A DNA stretch of 64,000 bases from Rhizobium hidalgonense (GTDB taxonomy: Bacteria; Pseudomonadota; Alphaproteobacteria; Rhizobiales; Rhizobiaceae). A model generated the notes under the pieces. The model searched no databases. It was not told where the DNA came from and saw only the letters and a program-made list of their open reading frames with translations. The translations under genes were made by a program, and so were the position numbers. Shown here one piece after another: positions 26,676 through 36,093 of this stretch (the first letter of the stretch is position 1; each line of letters opens with the position of its first letter). The stretch is from assembly GCF_002914525.1 (NCBI RefSeq), contig NZ_LODW01000033.1, forward strand, positions 62,001 to 126,000. Reading direction: 5' to 3'.

Positions 26676-27644
26676 TTGTTTGACCAGATTGAGGACGTCA
26701 AAGACTACCTCGCAGACGGTGAACTCGACCAGGTTCGCCGCAAAAATGAAGGAGGGCGTTCCAATTTAGTAGGACACCAATACGAAGTTGCTTATGCCTC
26801 CATAGAGGTGCTGCGTCTCGCCGCGCAGATGGTGATGGCTTCGCTCGACCCAGACAAAACCAAAATCGCAGCGCAGTTAAGAGCGTCTTTCGTAGACGAT
26901 TTCGCGATCATCGAGCGCGGCGTGTTCTGGTGGTTCGAAATGAAGGCGGGCAAAGATGTTCGGTGGGACAAAAAACAGTCGAAAACGGCTCGAAGTATCG
27001 AAGAAAACTTTAGGAGCATGATCAATATCGATAACCGGCGGCGTCGGAAGGCATTTTATCGCCTCGTTGTGGCCGATGCCGATGCCGCAGACAATCTGGT
27101 TGTTTCCTGTCCGGACGGACTCGAAGAGGTAGAGGTCATTCATTTTCCGTGGGCGCTTATTCCCCGCGACGTCGAAGCACTTTTCCCTGATTTCCAGGAA
27201 TGGGTCCGCTGGATCCTGCCGGCTCGCAAGGCAGAAACGTTTAAAGGACTTGAGCTATACCCAATCGAGGCTTCGTACGGCGAAGCCGAAGCAAACGCGG
27301 CGCTACGACAATTTCGAGGGTTTGTGTTTGATATGCGACCCGCGACAACCTATTCAATACGCGAGGCTTTCAAGGAGATCGATAGGGCATGTCTGGGCCT
27401 CTTCGGCTGGGAAACTGACGATCTTGACGCCGAAGTGGCTTCAATCCTGGATCAGATTCCGAATTTCCAATTTGTGACTTTCAATGGCCAGCTCAACTAT
27501 GTGCTCTACGAACGGATTACCGGCAGCGTGCCTGCTCGCCTAGGGGCGGACTCTGGCAGGAGGTTCGAAAGTGCTGTCAGACAACTTAAACCGAGGACGG
27601 TTGATGCCCTCAAACCCATTCTGAGAGGCAAATATGGCCCGTGA
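26676..27644 (+). CDS. PD-(D/E)XK-like protein, putative nuclease
   Basis: A 322-residue protein starting at TTG, with AGGAA upstream and no in-frame ATG nearby. The segment VDDFAIIERGVFWWFEMKAGKD (about residues 72-93) has the D...E-x-K arrangement of PD-(D/E)XK nucleases. The conserved GHQYEVAYASIEVLRLA ahead of it resembles the N-terminal part of defence-associated endonucleases of the Cap4/DUF4297 sort; I cannot confirm the family. It overlaps the next gene by 11 bases. Base composition is less GC-rich than the core genes to the right, in line with acquired DNA. Confidence 0.6.
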   Translation: MFDQIEDVKDYLADGELDQVRRKNEGGRSNLVGHQYEVAYASIEVLRLAAQMVMASLDPDKTKIAAQLRASFVDDFAIIERGVFWWFEMKAGKDVRWDKKQSKTARSIEENFRSMINIDNRRRRKAFYRLVVADADAADNLVVSCPDGLEEVEVIHFPWALIPRDVEALFPDFQEWVRWILPARKAETFKGLELYPIEASYGEAEANAALRQFRGFVFDMRPATTYSIREAFKEIDRACLGLFGWETDDLDAEVASILDQIPNFQFVTFNGQLNYVLYERITGSVPARLGADSGRRFESAVRQLKPRTVDALKPILRGKYGP

Positions 27645-28350
27645 AGCAAATTTTTCTAATGAAGAACACGCGGTTCGCAACGCTATCCGCCAGATTGTTT
27701 CTTCTGAAGCCACCTACGGAAACCTTCGAGCGCTAGGGTATGTATTGGCTGCGGTGTTCGCCGATCGTCTGCGTGGATTGAGCGTGCGTTTGGTTGCGGA
27801 TCCAATTGACGTCGACCTGCTGGCTTCTGGCTTCATCGAGCGACTTCAGGAAGATGATGTGGATGTGCGGTTGTCTTGCTTCTGGAACACTCTTTGTCCC
27901 GTTAACAATGACCCGCTCGACAAATCGAGGATCGCAAGACTGGACTCGCAGTATCACGAACAGCCGCGCACTGTTCCCGTCCACATCATAGTACTCAAGC
28001 TTCATCTCGACGACGGCGTCGAAGCTGCCGCGAACGCAGTTCGAGCCGCCGAGACCTTCGGCATTGACAACGTCGCCGTCATGGCTCCTTGCGCCACTCC
28101 AAGGCAGCAACAGCTTCTCAATCGGCAGCTTCTTACCTACTTTCAAGAAGTACCGCCGTTGCTCGTCGGGGTCGGTGCCGACAGCAGAACATTTTTCGAT
28201 CTCAAACGTCTGGCCGAGGAACGAGCCCGCTATCTCAGCACGATCGGAATCAACGACCTCTCATTCGTAGTGCCGTCCTCCATCTTGGATAAGCCTCCTA
28301 TTCCCAAGGGCCGGCCCCCCACTGCCTCCCGTTCATTCGGTCGAGGATGA
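27634..28350 (+). CDS. Unknown partner of the putative nuclease
   Basis: A 238-residue protein. A central stretch (VPVHIIVLKLHLDDGVEAAA, then IDNVAVMAPCATPRQQQ) looks like a Rossmann-type or phosphoribosyltransferase-like alpha/beta core, without a clean PRPP-binding motif. The C-terminal tail is Pro/Arg-rich. Its 11-base overlap with the preceding gene shows that they are co-translated. No function assigned. Confidence 0.6.
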   Translation: MAREANFSNEEHAVRNAIRQIVSSEATYGNLRALGYVLAAVFADRLRGLSVRLVADPIDVDLLASGFIERLQEDDVDVRLSCFWNTLCPVNNDPLDKSRIARLDSQYHEQPRTVPVHIIVLKLHLDDGVEAAANAVRAAETFGIDNVAVMAPCATPRQQQLLNRQLLTYFQEVPPLLVGVGADSRTFFDLKRLAEERARYLSTIGINDLSFVVPSSILDKPPIPKGRPPTASRSFGRG

Positions 28351-28434
28351 ACTCTAGTTCGCTCCAGGCGACGCGGTGTACACGCGTCGTCTTACTGTTC
28401 GAGCTGCTTATCGACGCGATCGTTAGCTCTGTCG

Positions 28435-29460
28435 TCAAGCCAACGTCGAACGTGCCACGAGATCCGCCAGACGCGTTCGAGCTTCGCGCTCCGTCCTATA
28501 GCTCTGGCAATCTTTGCGATGGCGACGTCCCCCGATTGTATATTCAACGGCCGGCTTGATGCCGGGTTGGAAGATGGCGCGCTCCTCCCTTCCTTGGAAG
28601 ATGCAAGTCCACTCGTTGTCGTTCAAGCGGATCCAGCGTCGAGCCGGGCGCAGCCGCTCTAGTTCTTGTCGAAGGGCGGCAGCCGTCGGGTATCTCTCGC
28701 CAACAATGCGGTTGGTCGCCTTTCTGATGATACGCTTTAGCTTCGAAGGGACATGGTCGGCAAAGCCTATCTGGTTCGCGAGTTTGCCCTCTTTGACAAG
28801 AGCTGGCCAGCCCGCACTTCCCAAGACCGCGTCCCAGCCGGTCATGTTGTTTACAGCACGCAGCAGCGTCATACCTGCTGCGAACACGTCGCTGGCAGGC
28901 GAGAACTCCCGATTATTGAAGGCCTCCGGTGAGGCGTGCGGCCTATAGAACATATCCGTGACGCTCACCCCGCTCTTTGGGTGGATGACGGTACCGAAGT
29001 CCGACAGTCTGGCAATGCCGCCTGTCAGCATGATGTTGCCCGGCTTGACGTCTCTGTGGACGATTCCACGGTTGTGGGCATGCTCAAGCGCGAACAAGAT
29101 CTGCTTCATGTAGCCGATAGTTTCGATGACAGGTACGAATTCCTGCTGGAGCCTATCAGCCAGTGAACCGCCGTCCAGATACTCCATTTCGATGAGGACT
29201 GCGCCGTCGAAGACATCGGCGGTGAGCACTTTCACGACATGATCGTGGCCGCAGAGGCTCTGCGCCTGCGCTTCGACGACGGCGCGGTGCTCGACCGGGT
29301 TGGCAACCCGGACTAGCTTCAGGGCAGACTCTCGACCGAGGTTCCGATTGACGACGTGGAAGACATCCCCGAACTGGCCGCTACCAAGCTGTCGGATAAT
29401 CTCGTATTTGTTCAGCACGATCTGGCCGGGTTGAAACGTGAGGGGAGCGACGGAGGACAT
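28435..29460 (-). CDS. Serine/threonine protein kinase
   Basis: A 341-residue Hanks-type kinase. The Gly-rich loop is LGSGQFGDVFHV, the ATP-binding Lys is in SALKLVRV, the catalytic loop is HRDVKPGNIM and the DFG motif is SDFGTV. A short C-terminal domain (from about 270) with Cys and basic residues follows and has no membrane helix, unlike PASTA-type kinases. The ATG at 29460 overlaps the stop of the upstream gene by one base. Together they form a two-gene unit, a layout seen in phage-defence kinases, though that role is inferred. Confidence 0.88.
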   Translation of the reverse strand: MSSVAPLTFQPGQIVLNKYEIIRQLGSGQFGDVFHVVNRNLGRESALKLVRVANPVEHRAVVEAQAQSLCGHDHVVKVLTADVFDGAVLIEMEYLDGGSLADRLQQEFVPVIETIGYMKQILFALEHAHNRGIVHRDVKPGNIMLTGGIARLSDFGTVIHPKSGVSVTDMFYRPHASPEAFNNREFSPASDVFAAGMTLLRAVNNMTGWDAVLGSAGWPALVKEGKLANQIGFADHVPSKLKRIIRKATNRIVGERYPTAAALRQELERLRPARRWIRLNDNEWTCIFQGREERAIFQPGIKPAVEYTIGGRRHRKDCQSYRTEREARTRLADLVARSTLA

Positions 29461-29906
29461 CAAAGGCTCATCCAAGCGGCAAGCGCTGCGAGTTTCGCGG
29501 CGTTCGGCCACGCAGCAGGACAATCCTCGATCCGCTCGTCGCAAGCCGTGAACTTGTCACCCGAATGCGCCAGGGCCTTCTTCGTGAAGGTGTGGATGGT
29601 CGACTGTGCAATTGCCAACCCTCGCTCGTAGGCGACAAGGGAAAGAATCCCGAACGGGAAGGTCAAATACGCGATTTGATCGGCCTTTTTGCCGTCCATC
29701 GACAAACGGTATGCGAGGCCTTGCGGTTGTTGCGCTTCGATCAGTTCGTTGAACGTCTGCTTGAAGAAGTTTGCCATCTCCGGTCGCGGCTGATCTACCT
29801 CGAACCGATGACGACCATGCATGAGGTACCGTGGATCCGCTCTAGTGCCGTCCATCAGGCAGAAGTGCAACTCTCCCTTCTGGAGATTAAACCCAAGGAT
29901 CGCCAT
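29460..29906 (-). CDS. DUF3010-like protein (RNase H/RuvC-like fold)
   Basis: A 148-residue protein. The beginning (MAILGFNLQKGELHFCLMDG) and middle (YRLSMDGKKADQIAYLTFPF) resemble DUF3010, which has a RuvC-like fold. The ending has two Cys residues (TACDERIEDCPAAWPNAAKL). It precedes the kinase with a one-base stop/start overlap, so it is co-translated. It could be the sensor or target of the kinase. Confidence 0.6.
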   Translation of the reverse strand: MAILGFNLQKGELHFCLMDGTRADPRYLMHGRHRFEVDQPRPEMANFFKQTFNELIEAQQPQGLAYRLSMDGKKADQIAYLTFPFGILSLVAYERGLAIAQSTIHTFTKKALAHSGDKFTACDERIEDCPAAWPNAAKLAALAAWMSL

Positions 29907-29957
29907 CAGTTTGCCTTTCTACGCAATACACGCGCTCGTCGTGCCCTGAATCAAAGA

Positions 29958-29985
29958 GCTCGGGCGAAACACACCCGAGCCTTTT
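29958..29985. terminator. Hairpin between kinase unit and nrdJ
   Basis: GCTCGGG and CCCGAGC form a perfect 7-base stem around a 9-base loop, followed by CTTTT on the plus strand and CTCTTT on the minus strand. Placed about 210 bases beyond the nrdJ stop, it may end the nrdJ transcript. Confidence 0.55.
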
Positions 29986-30197
29986 GCATGATTTTATTCA
30001 GCCAGCGGCTAGCTCTTACGTTTCACATCTACCGTCCATGACAACTTGAGTTCATGCTGTTTCAGTTGGGGCTATCCACTGGCTTGTGACGTTCGAACGT
30101 GGTTGGCCAGTTTTGGCTTCCGGAAAGGCCAGGATTAGAGCATCTTGGCCAGTACTAGGTTGGTTTTCTCATCAGAACTGAAGAGTAGAAAGAATAA

Positions 30198-33100
30198 TCA
30201 GCTGCACCCGCTCGTCGCACCGCACGTGTCGCACTTCTCGCAGGTGCCGTTCCGCACCATCGTGAAGTTCTGGCACTCCGAGCACATGTTGCCCGTGTAC
30301 CCCTGCATGATCGAGCGCTGGCGGCGTTCGGCTTCGCGCTTTTTGGCCTCGGATTTCGCCGTTGCCGCGTCGGCTGCCGCCTTGTCGGAGAAGAGAGCGG
30401 TGGCGTCGCTGGTGATTTCCTCGGTCACCTCTTCGGCGATCTCTTCGGCCAATTCCTTGGCGCGCTCTTCGTAATCGCGCTTGAAGGCAACGATTTCGGA
30501 GGTGGAGATGGCAACCGTCGGTTCCAGCTTGCGGGCCGCGGCACCTGCAAAGGCGGTCACGGTGCCGCTGGAAGCGGCACGGGCAGGGGCTGCGGTGGCA
30601 GCACCCTTAGGTTCGCCCGCCTGGCGCTCGCCGCCGGTGCCGGAAACCAGCGTCGGCTTGTAGCCGCGGGTCCAGCCGGTGGAGAGAAGGTTGGTCTTGC
30701 CTTCCTGGATGCCCTTGCCGAGTGCCGTGTTCGAGAAGTCCGACGTATCGACATGCGCGAGGTCGTGACGGCCGAGATAGGAGACGGCAAGCTCGCGGAA
30801 GACATAGTCGAGGATCGAGGTGGCATTCTTGATGGCATCATTGCCGATGACCATGCCGGCCGGCTCGAACTTGGTGAAGGTGAAGGCCTCGACATATTCC
30901 TCGAGCGGCACGCCATATTGCAGGCCGAGCGAGATGGCGATGGCGAAGTTGTTCATCATCGCACGGAAGGCAGCACCTTCCTTGTGCATGTCGATGAAGA
31001 TCTCGCCGAGGCGGCCGTCGCCGAATTCGCCGGTTCTGAGATAGACCTTGTGCCCGCCGACGGCAGCCTTCTGGGTGTAGCCCTGGCGGCGGTTCGGCAG
31101 CTTCTCGCGTTCACGCGAAACCCGTTCGATCACCCGCTCGATGATCTTCTCGGTGATGGTGACGGCCTGGGCGGCGACCGGCGCCTGCAGCAGTTCCTCC
31201 AGCGCATCCTCGTCGTTCTCATCCTCGATCAGCGAGGCGTTGAGCGGCTGCGACAGCTTGGAGCCGTCGCGATAGAGCGCGTTGGCCTTGAGTCCGAGCT
31301 TCCAGGAGAGCAGGTAGGCGTTCTTGCAATCCTCGACGGTCGCCTCGTTCGGCATGTTGATCGTCTTGGAAATTGCGCCGGAGATGAACGGCTGGGCAGC
31401 CGCCATCATGCGGATATGGCTTTCGACGGAGAGGTAGCGCTTGCCGATCTTGCCGCAGGGATTGGCGCAATCGAAGACCGGCAGATGCTCGGCCTTCAGG
31501 AAGGGCGCGCCTTCCAGCGTCATCGCACCGCAGACATGGATGTTGGCCGCTTCGATGTCCTTCTTCGAGAAGCCCATATGGTCGAGCAGGCTGAAGCTCA
31601 TGTCGGCGAGCTGTTCGTCGGAAACCTTCAGCGTGTCCTTCAGGAAGTCGGCGCCGAGCGTCCACTGGTTGAAGACGAATTTGATGTCGAAGGCGCTCTT
31701 CAGCGCGGCATTGACGGCTTCCACCTTCTCATCGGTCAGGCCCTTGGCCTTCAGCGTCGACGGGTTGATCGCCGGCGCCTGGTTCAGGTTGCCGTGGCCG
31801 ACGGCATAGGCCTCGATCTCGGCAATCTGGCTTTCCGAATAGCCGAGCGTGCGCAGCGCGTCCGGCACGGCGCGGTTGATGATCTTGAAGTAGCCGCCGC
31901 CGGCGAGCTTCTTGAACTTGACGAGGGCGAAGTCGGGCTCGATGCCGGTGGTGTCGCAATCCATGACGAGACCGATCGTGCCGGTGGGCGCGATGACCGA
32001 GACCTGGGCATTGCGGTAGCCATGCTGTTCGCCAAGCGCGAGCGCCTTGTCCCAGGCCGATTTGGCGTGGGCGACGAGATCCTGGTCCGGGTTTTCCGAA
32101 TGGATCAGCGCGACCGGGTTGATCGACAGGGCCTCATAGCCTGACGTTTCTCCGTGAGCGGCGCGGCGATGGTTGCGGATGACCTTGAGCATGCTCTCGC
32201 GGTTCGGCGCAAAGTTCGGGAAGGGCCCGAGTTCGGCAGCCATTTCGGCCGAGGTCGCATAGCAGATGCCGGTCATGATCGCGGTCAGTGAACCGGCAAT
32301 GGCGCGGGCCTCAGCGGAGTCGTAGGGAATGCCCGACGACATCAGCAGGCCGCCGATATTGGCGTAGCCGAGGCCGAGCGTGCGGTATTCGTAGGAGAGT
32401 TCGGCAATGCGCTTCGACGGGAACTGCGCCATCATCACCGAGACTTCGAGCACGACGGTCCACAGGCGCACTGCATGTTCGTAATCGGCGATGTTGATGC
32501 GCTTGGTGGCCTTGTCCTTGAACTGCAGGAGGTTCAGCGAGGCAAGGTTGCAGGCCGTGTCATCGAGGAACATGTATTCCGAGCACGGGTTGGAGCCGCG
32601 GATCGGGCCGCCGGCCGGCGAGGTGTGCCAGTCGTTCATCGTCGTGTTGAAGTGGATGCCCGGATCGGCAGACGCCCAGGCGGCGTAGGAAATCGTTTCC
32701 CAGAGATCGCGCGCCTTCAGCGTCTTCATCACCCGGCCGTCCTTGCGGGCGGTCAGGTTCCATTCGCCGTCATTCTCGACGGCGCGCAGGAAGTCGTCCT
32801 TGATCGAGACGGAGTTGTTGGAGTTCTGGCCGGATACCGTGAGGTAGGCTTCCGAATCCCAATCCGTGTCGTAGGTCTTGAATTCGAGATCCTTGTAGCC
32901 CTGGCGGGCGAACTGGATGACACGCTGGACGTAGTTTTCCGGAACCTGGTCCTTCTTGGCAGCGCGGATTTCGCGCTTCAGGGCAGGGTTTTTGGTGGGG
33001 TCGTAGCAATCGCCGTTGTCGCCGCCTTCGCAATTGAAGCAGGCCTTCATGATTGCCTTCAGGTGCCGGGCGACGATCTTCGAGCCGGTGACGAGGGCCG

Positions 33101-34013
33101 CGACCTTCTGCTCTTCCTTGACCTTCCAGTTGATGTATTCCTCGATATCGGGATGATCGATGTCGACGACCACCATCTTGGCGGCGCGGCGCGTCGTGCC
33201 GCCCGATTTGATGGCGCCGGCAGCGCGGTCGCCGATCTTCAGGAAGCTCATCAGGCCGGAGGAACGGCCGCCGCCGGAAAGCTTTTCGCCTTCGCCGCGC
33301 AGCATCGAGAAGTTGGAGCCGGTGCCGGAGCCGTATTTGAACAGGCGCGCTTCACGCACCCAAAGATCCATGATGCCGCCTTCGTTGACGAGATCGTCCT
33401 CGACCGACTGGATGAAGCAGGCATGCGGCTGCGGATGTTCATAGGCAGACTTGGACTTGGTCAGCTTGCCGGTGAAGGGGTCGACGTAGAAATGGCCCTG
33501 GCCGGGGCCGTCGATGCCGTAGGCCCAGTGCAGGCCGGTGTTGAACCACTGCGGCGAGTTCGGGGCGACGCGCTGGGTGGCGAGCATATAGGCAAGCTCG
33601 TCCTTGAAGGCCGAGGCATCTTCTTCCGAAGAGAAATAGCCACCCTTCCAGCCCCAATAGGCCCAGGTGCCGGCAAGGCGATCGAAGACCTGGCGCGCAT
33701 CAATTTCGGAGCCGGTCTGCTCGTCCTTGGACAGGGTCTTCAGCGCCGCATCGTCGGGAACGGAGCGCCACAGGAAGGAAGGAACGTCGTTTTCCTCGAC
33801 CTTCTTCAGCCGGGTGGGGACGCCGGCCTTGCGGAAATACTTTTGCGCCAGAACGTCGGTCGCGACCTGGGAGAACTGCGCGGGAACGTCGATATTCTCG
33901 AGGCGGAAGACGATCGAACCGTCGGGGTTCTTGATCTCGCTCGTCGCCTTGCGGAATTCGATATCCGCATAGGCGCCTTGGCCGGCCTTCGTGAAACGAC
34001 GTTCGATGCGCAT
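30198..34013 (-). CDS. nrdJ: Adenosylcobalamin-dependent (class II) ribonucleoside-diphosphate reductase
   Basis: Makes deoxyribonucleotides with a B12 radical, the RNR class typical of rhizobia. The 1271-residue protein has the class II core: a substrate-site Cys region [44 protein letters not shown], and the Cys-rich C-terminus [20 protein letters not shown] (residues about 1244-1263), which likely binds zinc or relays electrons. The ATG at 34013 is the only sensible start. Twin NrdR boxes lie 128-174 bases upstream, so it should be repressed when dNTPs are ample. It marks the start of the housekeeping part of the window. Confidence 0.97.
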   Translation of the reverse strand: MRIERRFTKAGQGAYADIEFRKATSEIKNPDGSIVFRLENIDVPAQFSQVATDVLAQKYFRKAGVPTRLKKVEENDVPSFLWRSVPDDAALKTLSKDEQTGSEIDARQVFDRLAGTWAYWGWKGGYFSSEEDASAFKDELAYMLATQRVAPNSPQWFNTGLHWAYGIDGPGQGHFYVDPFTGKLTKSKSAYEHPQPHACFIQSVEDDLVNEGGIMDLWVREARLFKYGSGTGSNFSMLRGEGEKLSGGGRSSGLMSFLKIGDRAAGAIKSGGTTRRAAKMVVVDIDHPDIEEYINWKVKEEQKVAALVTGSKIVARHLKAIMKACFNCEGGDNGDCYDPTKNPALKREIRAAKKDQVPENYVQRVIQFARQGYKDLEFKTYDTDWDSEAYLTVSGQNSNNSVSIKDDFLRAVENDGEWNLTARKDGRVMKTLKARDLWETISYAAWASADPGIHFNTTMNDWHTSPAGGPIRGSNPCSEYMFLDDTACNLASLNLLQFKDKATKRINIADYEHAVRLWTVVLEVSVMMAQFPSKRIAELSYEYRTLGLGYANIGGLLMSSGIPYDSAEARAIAGSLTAIMTGICYATSAEMAAELGPFPNFAPNRESMLKVIRNHRRAAHGETSGYEALSINPVALIHSENPDQDLVAHAKSAWDKALALGEQHGYRNAQVSVIAPTGTIGLVMDCDTTGIEPDFALVKFKKLAGGGYFKIINRAVPDALRTLGYSESQIAEIEAYAVGHGNLNQAPAINPSTLKAKGLTDEKVEAVNAALKSAFDIKFVFNQWTLGADFLKDTLKVSDEQLADMSFSLLDHMGFSKKDIEAANIHVCGAMTLEGAPFLKAEHLPVFDCANPCGKIGKRYLSVESHIRMMAAAQPFISGAISKTINMPNEATVEDCKNAYLLSWKLGLKANALYRDGSKLSQPLNASLIEDENDEDALEELLQAPVAAQAVTITEKIIERVIERVSREREKLPNRRQGYTQKAAVGGHKVYLRTGEFGDGRLGEIFIDMHKEGAAFRAMMNNFAIAISLGLQYGVPLEEYVEAFTFTKFEPAGMVIGNDAIKNATSILDYVFRELAVSYLGRHDLAHVDTSDFSNTALGKGIQEGKTNLLSTGWTRGYKPTLVSGTGGERQAGEPKGAATAAPARAASSGTVTAFAGAAARKLEPTVAISTSEIVAFKRDYEERAKELAEEIAEEVTEEITSDATALFSDKAAADAATAKSEAKKREAERRQRSIMQGYTGNMCSECQNFTMVRNGTCEKCDTCGATSGCS

Positions 34014-34140
34014 GGTCTTGACCTCGTGTTGGCGCCCAGTCCCCGCGACCGGGGCGCAAAATTCCTATCCGGCGGCACATTGTCGTCGTGCAGCCAGTCT
34101 CGTTTCCGTATTGTCACAGGGGTGTCATCCGGAGATGCTC

Positions 34141-34187
34141 TTCCTGTATCTTGTGGTGATGGTGGCTGCAAACACTAAATATAGTAT
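34141..34187 (-). promoter_or_regulatory. Twin NrdR boxes upstream of nrdJ
   Basis: ACACTAAATATAGTAT (34172-34187) matches the NrdR consensus ACACwAtATmTwGTGT closely. A weaker copy, TTCCTGTATCTTGTGG, lies at 34141-34156. The starts are 31 bases apart, about three helical turns, which is the usual NrdR spacing. Confidence 0.8.
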
Positions 34188-34603
34188 TAACAGCTTATTA
34201 TCGCCAGTCCCGACGTCACTTTTTTTGGAGGCTGAAAATCGCGCGGAAATCCTGTCAGGCCTCATGCCGCTTCCGGCATATCACCCTGATTCCGCGTCCA
34301 ATTTTTCAAAAGGAAACCGGGCTCGTTACCTCCGGTCCTGTCGCCGCCGCAACATCAGTAACAATAAGTTTGAATCAGGTGATTCCGTCAAGGGCTGGAT
34401 CTTAATTGATTGCTAACCACAACATCTTGTGGATGCGCCTGTGAAGATTGGGGAAAGCCGGGGAGCCCTGAAATTACAATGGCTTGCGGGCGTCGCCGGC
34501 TAAGGAAAATGCTGGAACGGCAAAAAAGCGCCCTGCGGCAAATCTTGTGATGGCATTTCCGGCGCAAATGCGCATGGCGATTCGCTGAGAAAACAGGGGC
34601 GGT
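34188..34603. other. Intergenic region right of nrdJ regulatory site
   Basis: About 415 bases with no credible gene. It lies between the divergent side of the nrdJ promoter and the 3' end of a leftward gene, and shows AT-rich runs that fit promoter and terminator functions. Confidence 0.5.
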
Positions 34604-35191
34604 TTAGAGAGCATCGATGGCGATGGTGACGGTGGCAACGCCAATCGGCCTGGCCTCGTCGTCCATGACGACGAAGCTCGCCTGTGTCTCAAGCATCTGG
34701 GTGGATTCGTTGCGTTCCGCCCGGTCGATGAAGATGTCCGGGGAGCCGCTGGCGAATGTCCTGAGGTATTTCTCCTCGTCGCCCTGCCAGTAATCGGCAG
34801 TGATGACGCTTTGCCCCACGTTGAGCCCGTGAATGTCGGTCACGAAAAATTCGACGATCGCACCCTGTGAGGCGTCCTGCCTGATTTTCAGATAATGCGA
34901 CACGGATTTGTCGAGCAGTAGCTTGACCATGTGCAGATGGTGGTGATCGATCTCCGACCGGTAGGTCTTGTCGAGTACCCGCATATCCTTCTCGCTGACA
35001 TCGCCGAATTCCGCATTCTGCTCGGCAATGGCTTTCAGCACCAGTGGCGTCTCCACCATCGGCCGCACCCGTTGCTCGACATAATCGCGCACGAGGGGAA
35101 TATAAGCAGGCTCGGCGCGGGCGGGGTGGAGCGCAAGCAGACACGCCGCCAGCCCGGTGGTCATAACCGCAATATGCCCCCACCGCGCCAT
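34604..35191 (-). CDS. Secreted protein, possible periplasmic sensor-type domain
   Basis: A 195-residue protein with an N-terminal signal sequence (ARWGHIAVMTTGLAACLLALHPARA). The mature part (YIPLVRDYVEQRVRPMVETP, IVEFFVTDIHGLNVGQSVIT, ending in ARPIGVATVTIAIDAL) resembles the PDC/Cache-type ligand-binding fold, here without any attached signalling domain. The ATG at 35191 is chosen so that the signal peptide is first; an upstream ATG at 35236 adds 15 residues. Confidence 0.65.
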   Translation of the reverse strand: MARWGHIAVMTTGLAACLLALHPARAEPAYIPLVRDYVEQRVRPMVETPLVLKAIAEQNAEFGDVSEKDMRVLDKTYRSEIDHHHLHMVKLLLDKSVSHYLKIRQDASQGAIVEFFVTDIHGLNVGQSVITADYWQGDEEKYLRTFASGSPDIFIDRAERNESTQMLETQASFVVMDDEARPIGVATVTIAIDAL

Positions 35192-35380
35192 TTTACTTCC
35201 TTGCACTGCATCGTTCGTTGCACGTTTTAGGCGCAACCTGACACGCTTCTCATGCTGCCGGGTCCATGGCGCTAAAATAAATCAGATCCCGAACCCGTCA
35301 AAGCGGATTCGGGAACCCCGGCCGACGAAATTTGGAACAATTTCAAGTGGTAAATATGATCACCGCAGCTGGATCGGCGA

Positions 35381-35875
35381 TCAGCGCGGGCCCTTGGCGA
35401 TCGGCTCCTGATAGGTGAAGCCCATATCCCACGGGAAGTAGATCCAGGTATCCTGGCTCACCTCGGTGATGAAGGTATCGATCGTCGGCACACCCTGCGG
35501 CTTGGCATAGACGCAGGCGAAATGCGCCCTCGGCAGCATGGTGCGAACTTGGACGGCGGTCTTGCCGGTATCGGTCAGATCGTCGACGACCAGCACGCCT
35601 TCGCCGCCGTTTTCGGCAAGCTCGGGCGCTATTCCCTTGAGCAGCGTCATGTCGCCCTGGTTCACATAGTCATGATAGGAGGCGACGCAGACGGTCTCGA
35701 TCAGCCGGATGTTGAGTTCGCGCGAGATAATCGCGGCCGGGACAAGGCCGCCGCGGGTGATGCAGACGATCGCCTTGAACGTCTGGTCCAGGCCGGCAAG
35801 CCGCCAGGCAAGGGCGCGCGCATCGCGGTGGAACTGATCCCAGGAAACGGGAAAGGCTTTATCGGGAAGGGACAT
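35381..35875 (-). CDS. gpt: Xanthine phosphoribosyltransferase
   Basis: Purine salvage enzyme (xanthine/guanine + PRPP). The 164-residue protein has the PRPP-binding motif [13 protein letters not shown] and the start [20 protein letters not shown] typical of Gpt, with [19 protein letters not shown]. The ATG at 35875 has CGGAG upstream. It stands alone, followed by an AT-rich intergenic stretch. Confidence 0.93.
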   Translation of the reverse strand: MSLPDKAFPVSWDQFHRDARALAWRLAGLDQTFKAIVCITRGGLVPAAIISRELNIRLIETVCVASYHDYVNQGDMTLLKGIAPELAENGGEGVLVVDDLTDTGKTAVQVRTMLPRAHFACVYAKPQGVPTIDTFITEVSQDTWIYFPWDMGFTYQEPIAKGPR

Positions 35876-35961
35876 CGGGCTGCTCCGCGGCATGAAAAAA
35901 CAACACGCCGTTTGCCGGCGACCGGACGCGCTCGAGGTGGCAATTGGCAAAACGCAAATCG

Positions 35962-36007
35962 CGCGAGCTGCAACTGCGCGAGATCGCGAGCTGCAACTGC
36001 GCGAGCT
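35962..36007. repeat. Tandem 23-base duplication upstream of gpt
   Basis: Two adjacent 23-base units (35962-35984 and 35985-36007), each with the core GAGCTGCAACTGCGCGAG, differ only in the last-but-one base. It lies in the gap between gpt and the universal stress protein gene, upstream of gpt. Confidence 0.75.
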
Positions 36008-36093
36008 GTGGCCGAGGCTCGAAGCTGTCATCGGTCGCCGCAATTAACGGAAGTTGCCGGCAAAAGGCAAGAGCGCCGATGATCGCGGCAACG

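Noticed and set aside
30753-32144. A 463-codon rightward frame opposite nrdJ
   Set aside because: Same reason: mirror frame of a secure gene, no ribosome site or domain.
34014-34140. Cobalamin riboswitch before nrdJ
   Set aside because: No B12-box-like sequence seen; NrdR boxes explain the regulation, and a B12 switch is not expected for the B12-requiring enzyme.
32475-34178. A 567-codon rightward open frame opposite nrdJ
   Set aside because: It lies antisense to nrdJ, whose motifs are unmistakable; its protein is a Val/Gly/Arg/Asp-rich mirror frame without domains, common in GC-rich DNA.
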